From positions 1 through 10,323 of the forward strand of contig CANGJO010000027.1 in the NCBI GenBank assembly GCA_947454285.1: 10,323 bases of DNA, given 5' to 3'. The DNA is from Microbacteriaceae bacterium (GTDB lineage Bacteria > Actinomycetota > Actinomycetes > Actinomycetales > Microbacteriaceae). The translations under genes and the position numbers were made by a program. Shown here one piece after another: positions 1-5,859 of this stretch; position 1 is the first letter of the stretch; each line of letters begins with the position of its first letter. The notes under the pieces are model-generated. The model was not told where the DNA came from. It saw nothing but the letters and a program-made list of their open reading frames with translations, and did not search any database.

Positions 1-2648
1 ACGAACTGAATTCGATTCTGGTAGAACTCGCGGTTGATCAGATCTCCCAGCGCCTGACTGGTGGTGCGGTAACTCTTGCGAAGAACCTCGGCACCAAAAA
101 CTCTGCGCACGTGGTTAAAGATTGATTCAACTTCAATCTCGCGACCGATTGGCGTTGGACGGTTTTCAATTTCAAATCCGGTTGGTGCTGCAATTGCATC
201 GTCGCCAAAAACCACTACCTGGTTGGCGCGCTTAAGTGCCGGCAGGTTTTCGGCAATTGTGGTTCCCGCTGCATCCAAAATCAACACGGTGTCAAAGGCA
301 GCAGCTGCCGGCAATTCAGCAGGAATGCTGAATTGTGAAACCAGCACGGCTGGCAATGTGGCAGCAGTCAAGGCTGGTGCAGCCGCAGTCACTGCAGCGA
401 CGCTTGCGGTTCTGGTGCGTAGCAATTCTTTTAGCGCTGAGGCCTCGGCAGAAGCCGATGCCAGGCCGGCCTTCCAGCGCATCGACAACTCGTGCGCCAC
501 GGTTTTTGCGCCAACCGCAATTTGCGCTTCGTAAGCTGCGCGGAACCTAAGTTCGTTCGCTGCAATTTGATGGGCGGTGTAACCCAACACCGATCCGTCT
601 CTTGAAACCACGCTCTCCAGCGCAGACTGCCACCATGCCTGATCAAGTTCCAGGGCAAGGTGTTCCTTTGCGGTGTGCAACTTGGCCAGGTCACGAGCAA
701 GGGCACCCAAACCAGCATCACGAAGACGAGCCATAACTAATGCGCGATCACCAAGGTTGGCAAGCGCATCGGTGTCTGTGGCAAGCGAGCGAAGCTTTAG
801 CTTCAATTCGATAATTGAAAGCTTGATTAGCGCAGGCTCTTCGGATTCTGGATCCAGGTGCTGCTGAATTCGCTCAAGGTCTTCCACGAATGCCTGGTAC
901 GCAACGAGTGCATCGTTGATCCCACTTGGCACCTGCGGAGCGCTTGGAATTGTGCAGTAAAGCTGCCACATTTCACGCTGCTGCTGAATGTCTTTCAGGG
1001 CCGCGTGCATGTCGGCAACGTGCATGCCAGGGCGAAGATATTCCTTGGCCAGCTTCTTTAGGCGACGGCGATTTCCGCCAGACATTTGATTGCGCTCGGC
1101 ACCCTTGCGTGGCGCAGTAGCAGCAATCAACTCATTGAGTGGTCGATCAAAGACATCGGCAACAAAGCGATCCAAGGTGTCACGAATTCCAACGAAAAGT
1201 CTTAGGTAGGTTCCCCAGTCATCAACAGTGACCGCCGACTTGAAGTTCACTTTTTGGGTGAACTCATTCAATTGACTAGAAAGCTTTGGGAACAGATCTT
1301 CGTCTAAGTTCTTGGCTATTGCCAAGACCTGTTCGAGCTGCGCAGGTGATTCAAAGACCGCCTGGTGCCAGGCGGTGTCTTGTGGGCCGTACTTGAATTC
1401 GCCAAGCTCGAAGGCTTCGTTCAACAGCTCAAGAGCATTGCTTCTATCAACGTGAGCCAGCAATTTATCGCGTGGAATGCGAGCGCTGGTCAAAGCCGGT
1501 CTTGCCAAAGCGCTCAATGTTGAAAGTTCACGCAGCACTCGAGAAATTGAGACACCAAGTTCGGCATCGGTTGAATTCAGTGCATCGAAGTATTTGTCGA
1601 TTTCATTTTCAGAGGCAATGCGTTCGCTTCGAATGGCTGCCACGTTATCGGGTTGGGCCTTTTCGTTTCTAGAAATTCCGGCAACAACATCAACCCAGGT
1701 TGAATCGGCGCGAACCGCGAGCCCACCCAAACCAATCGCGCTGAAGCGGTCGGCAATTTCGTTAAGAGTCTGGCGGCGTGGGGCCACAACCAGCACGCGC
1801 TTGCCATCGTGAACCAAACCGGCAATTACGTTCACCACGGTCTGTGTGTAGCCACAGCCTGGCAAAGTTTCAACGGCAAAACTCTGCCCCGCCAAAGCAC
1901 GACTAACAATTCGCATCTGAGTCGCATCGGCATCAACCACCAGATTCAACTCTGGAACATCAATGTCGGCCAGACCCTGGTTTGGTTCACCGGTAAGTGC
2001 ATCAATCAGTGGCGTGCTGCGCTTGTCAAAATCGGCCAGAAGTTCGGAAACTATCGTGGTGAAGTTTGAGATCACCAGGATTCGCTTTAGATCAAGATTC
2101 GCGGTGTTGCCGGCAAGGTTGGCCAGGTAGTTCAGCACAGTGACCGGAATCAGGTCAGAGCTCTCGTTTTGACGAGCCAGTAGGTCGGCCTGATTCAGTT
2201 TGATTCCGTAGCAAGAATCCAGCGCCTCAACCAGAGCTGGGTTCACTCGTGGCTCACCATCGATGGCAAGTTCGTAATCGTCTGCCTTGCGAATAAGCGA
2301 AACCGGCCACAGCAAGATAGGGATGTTCAGGTCAAAGCCGTCGGCTTCAAAATTTGCTAGCCCGCCAACCAAGTAAATGGTCTCGATGCCAAAGTTGCTG
2401 CTGATGCGATCTGACTTGGTCTTGATTCTGCGAGCAGCCGAAAGCGCTCTTGAAAAAGCCAGCGGGTCGCGAACCAGGTTAGAAAGAAGAGTCTGACGAC
2501 CGGTAACGAATTGCGAAAAACCACCCGGGTGGCTGCGCTCTAAATCAATCTGGCCAAAAGAATTGGCTTCAAAGTTTGTTAGCGGGTTGGTGACACCGAT
2601 GGCACGGATTTCTTCTTGCCATTTAGTCCAGTTTTCGAGAGCCGCCAT
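1..2648 (-). CDS. DUF4011/SF1 helicase-like protein, degenerate ATPase motifs (partial, C-terminus outside window)
   Basis: An open frame of 882 complete codons runs from ATG at 2648 to the left edge without a stop. Residues about 109-149 (PILLWPVSLIRK ... VNPALVEAL) resemble the DUF4011 domain that precedes large SF1 (Dna2/UPF1-like, COG1112) helicases. Motif Ia is recognisable around residues 283-300 (KRVLVVAPRRQTL). Near the edge, residues 856-882 (SYRTTSQALGDLINREFYQN) match the family block with the YR pair and the FY dipeptide. The middle, about 320-740, is long, helical and charged, as in family members. The P-loop is TLPGCGYT (261-268), with Tyr267 where Lys is needed. Motif II reads LILDAAGT instead of DEASQ, and motif III reads GDDAIAAP instead of GDxxQLPP. 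These are my readings. A DNA- or RNA-binding role without normal ATP hydrolysis is inference. No Shine-Dalgarno precedes the ATG; see the promoter entry. The frame is complete and clean, so this is not a decaying pseudogene. Confidence 0.88.
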   Translation of the reverse strand, partial: MAALENWTKWQEEIRAIGVTNPLTNFEANSFGQIDLERSHPGGFSQFVTGRQTLLSNLVRDPLAFSRALSAARRIKTKSDRISSNFGIETIYLVGGLANFEADGFDLNIPILLWPVSLIRKADDYELAIDGEPRVNPALVEALDSCYGIKLNQADLLARQNESSDLIPVTVLNYLANLAGNTANLDLKRILVISNFTTIVSELLADFDKRSTPLIDALTGEPNQGLADIDVPELNLVVDADATQMRIVSRALAGQSFAVETLPGCGYTQTVVNVIAGLVHDGKRVLVVAPRRQTLNEIADRFSAIGLGGLAVRADSTWVDVVAGISRNEKAQPDNVAAIRSERIASENEIDKYFDALNSTDAELGVSISRVLRELSTLSALARPALTSARIPRDKLLAHVDRSNALELLNEAFELGEFKYGPQDTAWHQAVFESPAQLEQVLAIAKNLDEDLFPKLSSQLNEFTQKVNFKSAVTVDDWGTYLRLFVGIRDTLDRFVADVFDRPLNELIAATAPRKGAERNQMSGGNRRRLKKLAKEYLRPGMHVADMHAALKDIQQQREMWQLYCTIPSAPQVPSGINDALVAYQAFVEDLERIQQHLDPESEEPALIKLSIIELKLKLRSLATDTDALANLGDRALVMARLRDAGLGALARDLAKLHTAKEHLALELDQAWWQSALESVVSRDGSVLGYTAHQIAANELRFRAAYEAQIAVGAKTVAHELSMRWKAGLASASAEASALKELLRTRTASVAAVTAAAPALTAATLPAVLVSQFSIPAELPAAAAFDTVLILDAAGTTIAENLPALKRANQVVVFGDDAIAAPTGFEIENRPTPIGREIEVESIFNHVRRVFGAEVLRKSYRTTSQALGDLINREFYQNRIQF

Positions 2649-2655
2649 GGAAAGT

Positions 2656-2661
2656 AGCCTA
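2656..2661 (-). promoter_or_regulatory. Candidate -10 box (TAGGCT) for a leaderless helicase-like mRNA
   Basis: On the minus strand TAGGCT ends 7 bases before the ATG at 2648. This spacing would start the transcript at or next to the A of ATG. The intervening ACTTTCC has no Shine-Dalgarno character. No good -35 is visible. The same hexamer precedes the XPB gene at nearly the same distance. Confidence 0.5.
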
Positions 2662-2742
2662 ACTTTTGGCCGCTCAATCAAAGGGAAGGCTCGCTAGCGA
2701 GCGCTGGCAAGAAGAAACATAGGCCGCATAATTACCGACCTG

Positions 2743-2748
2743 TATATT
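2743..2748 (+). promoter_or_regulatory. Candidate -10 box (TATATT) for tRNA-Arg
   Basis: TATATT lies 10 bases before the first base of the tRNA, in the 110-bp gap between the helicase-like gene and the tRNA. No convincing -35 hexamer is seen upstream. A transcript start near 2755 would leave only a few 5' bases to be removed from the tRNA. Confidence 0.4.
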
Positions 2749-2758
2749 TACAGAGCAC

Positions 2759-2830
2759 GCCTTCGTAGCTCAGTGGATAGAGCAGTGGTTTCCTAAACCA
2801 TGTGCGGAAGTTCGATTCTTCTCGAGGGCA
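2759..2830 (+). tRNA. tRNA-Arg (anticodon CCU)
   Basis: A full cloverleaf can be folded by hand. The acceptor arms are GCCTTCG (2759-2765) and CGAGGGC (2823-2829) with one U-G pair, and the discriminator is A2830. The D stem is GCTC/GAGC. The anticodon stem GTGGT/ACCAT encloses loop TTCCTAA, giving anticodon CCU, which reads AGG (Arg). The T arm is GGAAG-TTCGATT-CTTCT. Length is 72 bases with a 4-base variable loop. The 3' CCA is not encoded, because the next bases are CTA, the stop codon of the convergent HNH gene. No intrinsic terminator follows directly. Confidence 0.96.
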
Positions 2831-3334
2831 CTACGCCGCTCTTGCCAGACCCAAATACGGATCCCACTCAGGCTCAAAGCGCTCGGCACCGCGAACCATC
2901 CAGATGGTGCCAGCCGGCATTCGCGGAACAAAATTCAAATTCCAACCAATCTCACCCAAGGTCTTGTCACCTTTTTTGTTGTTGCACTTTAGGCAACAAG
3001 CAACCAGGTTCTCCCAGGTGTCTTTACCGCCGCGCGATTTTGGTTGAACGTGATCAATGGTGTTGGCGGCACGATTGCAATAAGCACACCGATGTCCGTC
3101 GCGGCGCAGCACTCCCCGACGCGAGACTGGAATTACGCGACTGCCTGGAATGCGCACATAGCGTGAGAGCAAGATCACCGATGGCAATTGATATTCGCCT
3201 TTGGCGCTGTGCACGGTTAACTCATCAGATCCGGCAAGCACGGTTGCCTTTTGATTGAAAACCAAAATTAGGGCTCGCTTGAAAGAGACCACAGCCAGCG
3301 GTTCGTATCCTGCGTTTAGTACAAGGGTGCGCAT
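2831..3334 (-). CDS. HNH endonuclease family protein
   Basis: 167 residues. The C-terminal half carries a zinc-ribbon HNH (beta-beta-alpha metal) fold. Cys83-x2-Cys86 (CAYC) and Cys114-x2-Cys117 (CLKC) are the probable zinc ligands. Asp94-His95 (IDHVQP) is the catalytic His pair, Asn109 (WENLV) is the central Asn, and CNNKKG (117-122) is the third element. The first ~65 residues (RTLVLNAGYEPLAVVSFKRA) form the conserved N-terminal part of the standalone HNH proteins found as single copies in many actinobacteria; the cellular substrate of that group is not known to me. The start at 3334 follows AAAGGA with about 5 bases spacing. The stop codon TAG occupies 2831-2833, directly adjoining the 3' end of the convergent tRNA-Arg. 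It is not next to a methyltransferase or other restriction gene, so a house-keeping or repair role is more likely than restriction, but this is inference. Confidence 0.93.
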   Translation of the reverse strand: MRTLVLNAGYEPLAVVSFKRALILVFNQKATVLAGSDELTVHSAKGEYQLPSVILLSRYVRIPGSRVIPVSRRGVLRRDGHRCAYCNRAANTIDHVQPKSRGGKDTWENLVACCLKCNNKKGDKTLGEIGWNLNFVPRMPAGTIWMVRGAERFEPEWDPYLGLARAA

Positions 3335-3351
3335 GTTTTCCTTTCGAAGAC

Positions 3352-3370
3352 GCCCACACGGATTGTGGGC
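3352..3370 (-). other. Perfect hairpin in the HNH gene leader
   Basis: GCCCACA (3352-3358) and TGTGGGC (3364-3370) form a 7-bp perfect stem with a 5-base loop, ending 17 bases upstream of the HNH start codon and just upstream of its Shine-Dalgarno. In the plus direction it is followed by TTTCGTTCT, a poor U-tract, so it could weakly stop antisense transcription. As a leader element it could affect mRNA stability or translation. The function is not determined. Confidence 0.5.
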
Positions 3371-3409
3371 TTTCGTTCTAGGACTAACTACTCCGATAAT
3401 TCGGACAAT

Positions 3410-3437
3410 AAAAAAGCGCCGTCATAAATGACAGCGC
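3410..3437 (-). terminator. Intrinsic terminator after the small ORF
   Basis: On the minus strand the arms GCGC (3434-3437) and GCGC (3416-3419) enclose TGAC/GTCA pairs, with one mismatch (A3433/C3420) and the loop TTTA. Six consecutive T follow (3415-3410). This is a textbook factor-independent terminator. It lies one base past the stop codon of the small ORF and 76 bases before the HNH start codon. It would end transcripts coming from the small ORF and any readthrough from the NlpC/P60 gene, unless read through into HNH. Confidence 0.8.
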
Positions 3438-3438
3438 G

Positions 3439-3528
3439 TTAGTTTCGCGATTGTTGAAGTTGTTGGCTTTGTTGACAGTAGAAACGTGCTTGAGCTGCAT
3501 GCTTGGTTGGCACGCAAATCAAGGTCAT
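3439..3528 (-). CDS. Small ORF, 29 residues, Gln-rich C-terminus, unknown function
   Basis: ATG at 3528 is preceded by GAGGTG with a 6-base spacer, one of the strongest Shine-Dalgarno matches in the window. The frame has 29 codons and ends with TAA at 3441-3439. The peptide begins MTLICVPTKHAAQARFYC and ends in three Gln-Gln pairs separated by Ser and Leu. All seven Gln codons are CAA. Cys5 and Cys18 are the only cysteines. There is no signal peptide or membrane helix. An intrinsic terminator begins one base after the stop, so the unit looks complete: candidate promoter, ribosome site, ORF, terminator. It could be an independent small protein, or a leader peptide whose translation controls readthrough into the downstream HNH gene. 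I do not recognise the family. Confidence 0.6.
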   Translation of the reverse strand: MTLICVPTKHAAQARFYCQQSQQLQQSRN

Positions 3529-3567
3529 CTCGACCACCTCTTCAATCAGGAGTTAGAACCTGTTGTC

Positions 3568-3573
3568 AGATTA
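3568..3573 (-). promoter_or_regulatory. Candidate -10 box (TAATCT) for the small ORF
   Basis: TAATCT on the minus strand fits TANNNT and lies 40 bases upstream of the small-ORF ATG, giving a leader of roughly 33 bases that contains the Shine-Dalgarno. No clear -35 is seen at 16-18 bases. The leader holds a small CAGG/CCTG inverted repeat (3545-3560 region). The rest of 3574-3650 shows no gene. Confidence 0.3.
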
Positions 3574-3650
3574 CGCCCGAGCGCCGGCAAGTGCCATGAA
3601 ATAGGGGTGTGTTTTAGATGAAGATTTGGTAACTAAAAAAGATGGATTTT

Positions 3651-4556
3651 TTACTTGGTGGCAAGTCGCACGAAGTGCACGTTGCTAGTGAAGATCGGCG
3701 CCAGCTTCACTGTGTCGCCTGGGCGAGGTGCGTGGTAGAAGTTTCCATTACCGGCATAGATGCCGTCGTGACTCATGTCGTTCATGATCACTAGGTCACC
3801 CGGCATTGCGTCTTCTGGCTTAATCTTGATTCCCATTCGAGCCTGGGTGTGCACGCTGTGCTCGAGAGCAATACCAAACTGTGCGAAAACGAAGGCCACG
3901 TAACCAGAGCAGTCAAAACCGCGAGGAGTTTCGCCACCAAATACATAGGGAGTACCAACGTACTTTGCGGCAACTTTCAAGATGGTTGCTCCATCGAGAG
4001 TGCTGTATGGCGGGTTCGATACGTAGTCTGCCGCGGTTGGGCCGTCGTAGGTTCGGTACTTATTCAAAGTCTCTTGACGCGCAATCTCGGCGGCGTCGGC
4101 TGATTCGTATTGACCACGAGAGAACTTCACGGTGTTCACCGCCGCCACGGTTAAGTTCTGGGTGTCCTCGGCCGAAGCAATCGCCTGGGCATCGGTGGTG
4201 GTGAATCGGGACATCGCTGCGATGTCTGGGTTGTAGGCATAAGCCGGAAGCGCAAAAGTGGCAAACAAACCAGATGCAATAGCCATGGTCACGGTGTTGC
4301 GGAATGGGCGACGTGCATAAAAAGGAACCTTGCGAGCTGCACGAACTACAAAAGCTGAACCATTCGCTGTGTCTTGTGCCTGATTAGCAAAGAATTTGGC
4401 GTCTGCCTTGGCCAACTTTTTGGCATGGCGACGCTCGGCGCGAGAAAGTCTGGCCTTCTCGGCTTCACGAATTGATCGGCGGCTGCGCAGTTCGAATGAT
4501 TCGAAAACGTTGACGTCAACGTCTGCGCGATACCTGCCTTTAGCTTTTTCTGCCAA
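3651..4556 (-). CDS. NlpC/P60 family peptidoglycan endopeptidase with long basic N-terminus
   Basis: 301 residues. The C-terminal domain (about 190-299) is NlpC/P60: YVGTPYVFGG (199-208), then the catalytic Cys216 in FDCSGYV, His263 in SHDGIYAG and His275 in FYHAPRPG as the probable triad. The family cuts D-Glu to diaminoacid bonds in peptidoglycan stem peptides, outside the membrane. Residues 1-87 are charged and mostly cytoplasm-like, with a 30-60 stretch rich in Arg, Lys, Glu and Ala. A single hydrophobic segment follows (about 88-108), ending in PAYAY, a possible signal peptidase site (AYA). Residues 110-185 form a linker. The start is TTG at 4556, chosen because GGAGG lies 8 bases upstream and the reading begins cleanly there; no ATG fits better. 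The gene is transcribed away from serC. Downstream lie a weak A6/T6 hairpin and the small-ORF unit. Confidence 0.92.
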   Translation of the reverse strand: MAEKAKGRYRADVDVNVFESFELRSRRSIREAEKARLSRAERRHAKKLAKADAKFFANQAQDTANGSAFVVRAARKVPFYARRPFRNTVTMAIASGLFATFALPAYAYNPDIAAMSRFTTTDAQAIASAEDTQNLTVAAVNTVKFSRGQYESADAAEIARQETLNKYRTYDGPTAADYVSNPPYSTLDGATILKVAAKYVGTPYVFGGETPRGFDCSGYVAFVFAQFGIALEHSVHTQARMGIKIKPEDAMPGDLVIMNDMSHDGIYAGNGNFYHAPRPGDTVKLAPIFTSNVHFVRLATK

Positions 4557-4595
4557 AACTAGAACCTCCGGTTTTCGGTTGGCAACAGGTCGAGT

Positions 4596-4654
4596 TTACC
4601 TCAGCCACGGATTTTGCTTACCTTTTATAACGGCCAGGTAACGAAAATGGCCAA
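4596..4654 (-). promoter_or_regulatory. Promoter and repeat cluster upstream of the NlpC/P60 gene
   Basis: A candidate promoter on the minus strand is TTGGCC (4649-4654), an 18-base spacer, and TTATAA (4625-4630). TTACCT occurs at 4596-4601 and 4618-4623 on the plus strand (22 bases apart) and inverted at 4636-4641, flanking the -10. On the minus strand GTTACC and GTTATA form a direct repeat with an 11-base period (4637-4642, 4626-4631), the geometry of OmpR-family response regulator sites. The MtrA regulator of actinobacteria is known to control NlpC/P60-type genes and is a plausible but unproven binder. I saw no ydaO/c-di-AMP riboswitch. Confidence 0.45.
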
Positions 4655-4718
4655 TATCGGGGTTAAATCCACACCGATAAGCCCGCTGTAGGCCAGTAAC
4701 CGCCTAGGAAAGCCCAAC

Positions 4719-4724
4719 TAGACT
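4719..4724 (+). promoter_or_regulatory. Candidate -10 box (TAGACT) for leaderless serC
   Basis: TAGACT ends 6 bases before ATG at 4731, so transcription would start at the A of that ATG. The nearest purine run, AGGAAAG (4706-4712), is too far away to serve as a Shine-Dalgarno. There is no good -35 hexamer. Confidence 0.5.
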
Positions 4725-4730
4725 GTGAAT

Positions 4731-5849
4731 ATGCCTGAAATCAAGATTCCCGCCGAGTTCCTGCCTGTCGATGGCCGCTTTGGCTGTGGCCCTTCAAAGG
4801 TCCGCCCAGCCCAGCTAGCCGCTTTTGCCACCGAGGGAGCCAAGCTTATGGGCACCTCGCACCGTCAAGCGCCGGTGAAAAACCTAGTAAAGCGGGTTCA
4901 AGAGGGCCTGATGGAACTTTTCCACAACCCAGCCGGCTACGAAATCGTGCTTGGTAATGGTGGATCTACCGCTTTTTGGGACGCCGCCGCGTTCTCGATG
5001 GTCGAAAACAAGGCCCAGAACCTGGTTCACGGTGAATTTGGCGCCAAGTTCGCCAACGCCTTGACCAACCCATGGCTAGCCAAGCCAACCGTTATAAATG
5101 GTGAGCCTGGCTCACGACTTGAGCTTCAGGCCGAGGCCGGCGTTGACTCATATGCCTATGCCCAGAATGAGACTTCAACCGGTGTCGTTACTCCGGTCAA
5201 GCGAGTTGCGGGTGCTGATGCCGGTGCACTGATGTTTACCGATGCAACTTCTGCTGCCGGTGGCATTGATTTTGACGCGACTGAGACAGACGTCTACTAC
5301 TTTGCGCCACAAAAGAACTTTGCTTCTGATGGTGGTCTTTGGTTTGCGCTGATGTCCCCTGCTGCTGTTGAGCGCACCGAGCGCATCGCAGCAACCGATC
5401 GCTACATTCCAGAATTCTTGAGCGTGAAAACTGCGATCGACAACTCACGTCTTAACCAAACCCTTAACACTCCGGCAATTGCCACGCTATTTTTCTTGGC
5501 TGAGCAAATTGATTGGATGAACGGCAACGGCGGTTTGGCTTGGGCAGACAAGCAGACCAAGACTGCATCTGACTTCTTGTACCAGTGGGCCGACGCAGCG
5601 AGTTTTGCAACTCCATTTGTTGCAAACCCAGAACACCGATCACAGGTCGTAGTGACCATTGACTTTGATGATGCGATTCAGGCGACAGAAATTTCTAAGG
5701 TGCTTCGTGCAAATGGAATTGTTGACGTTGATTCTTATCGCAAGCTAGGTCGCAACCAACTTCGCGTGGCAACCTTCACAGCAACAGACATCGAAGACGT
5801 AAAGAAGCTTACCAAGGCAATCGACTTTGTAGTTGGCGAGCTAGCGTAG
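4731..5849 (+). CDS. serC: Phosphoserine aminotransferase (actinobacterial type)
   Basis: Converts 3-phosphohydroxypyruvate plus glutamate to O-phosphoserine plus 2-oxoglutarate, the second step of serine biosynthesis; the enzyme is cytosolic and PLP-dependent. The N-terminus DGRFGCGPSKVRPAQL and the block TSHRQAPVKNLV are typical of the actinobacterial SerC. The phosphate/PLP-binding segment is GNGGSTAFWDAA, and FTDATSAAGG holds the Asp that contacts the pyridine ring. The Schiff-base lysine is in YFAPQKNFASDGG (Lys195 counted from ATG 4731). Length is 372 residues, normal for the family. An in-frame GTG lies two codons upstream (4725), but ATG 4731 fits the leaderless promoter and family starts. 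DUF2530 follows after 10 bases, probably co-transcribed. NlpC/P60 is divergent. Confidence 0.96.
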   Translation: MPEIKIPAEFLPVDGRFGCGPSKVRPAQLAAFATEGAKLMGTSHRQAPVKNLVKRVQEGLMELFHNPAGYEIVLGNGGSTAFWDAAAFSMVENKAQNLVHGEFGAKFANALTNPWLAKPTVINGEPGSRLELQAEAGVDSYAYAQNETSTGVVTPVKRVAGADAGALMFTDATSAAGGIDFDATETDVYYFAPQKNFASDGGLWFALMSPAAVERTERIAATDRYIPEFLSVKTAIDNSRLNQTLNTPAIATLFFLAEQIDWMNGNGGLAWADKQTKTASDFLYQWADAASFATPFVANPEHRSQVVVTIDFDDAIQATEISKVLRANGIVDVDSYRKLGRNQLRVATFTATDIEDVKKLTKAIDFVVGELA

Positions 5850-5859
5850 GCTGAGCCCA

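Larger units (their letters stand above)
3335..3650. other. 316-bp gene-poor stretch between the HNH and NlpC/P60 genes
   Basis: Contents, from left to right: HNH Shine-Dalgarno and leader hairpin (to 3370); a small CCGA/TCGG inverted repeat (3393-3404); intrinsic terminator on the minus strand (3410-3437); 29-codon small ORF (3439-3528); its probable leader and -10 (to 3573); then about 75 bases with only an A6/T6 inverted repeat (3635-3652) that overlaps the NlpC/P60 stop. I could not find a convincing independent promoter for HNH between the terminator and its start. Confidence 0.6.

Noticed and set aside
76..534. Plus-strand open frame of 152 codons and other plus-strand frames within 76-2069
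   Set aside because: They lie opposite the long helicase-like frame, have Ser/Ala/Arg-rich composition with no recognisable domain, and lack ribosome sites. They are shadows of the minus-strand gene.
2759..2830. tRNA-Arg as an integration site for a mobile element
   Set aside because: No integrase, no repeated tRNA 3' end and no change in composition around it were seen.
2800..3258. Plus-strand open frame of 152 codons starting inside the tRNA
   Set aside because: It begins in the tRNA anticodon region and lies opposite the clear HNH gene. No domain features.
2831..3334. HNH gene as part of a restriction or phage-defence system
   Set aside because: No methyltransferase, specificity subunit or other defence gene is adjacent. 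The neighbours are housekeeping genes, and the N-terminus matches widespread single-copy actinobacterial HNH proteins.
3635..3652. A6/T6 inverted repeat with loop GATGGA as a terminator of the NlpC/P60 gene
   Set aside because: The stem has only A-T pairs and overlaps the stop codon, so termination is unlikely to be efficient. The hairpin at 3410-3437 is far better.
4725..4730. GTG start for serC two codons upstream of ATG 4731
   Set aside because: In frame and possible, but the leaderless geometry and typical SerC starts favour the ATG. The difference is two residues.
4557..4730. ydaO/yuaA (c-di-AMP) riboswitch upstream of the NlpC/P60 gene
   Set aside because: Such riboswitches often precede cell-wall hydrolase genes in actinobacteria, but the conserved cores are not visible and the likely leader is too short.
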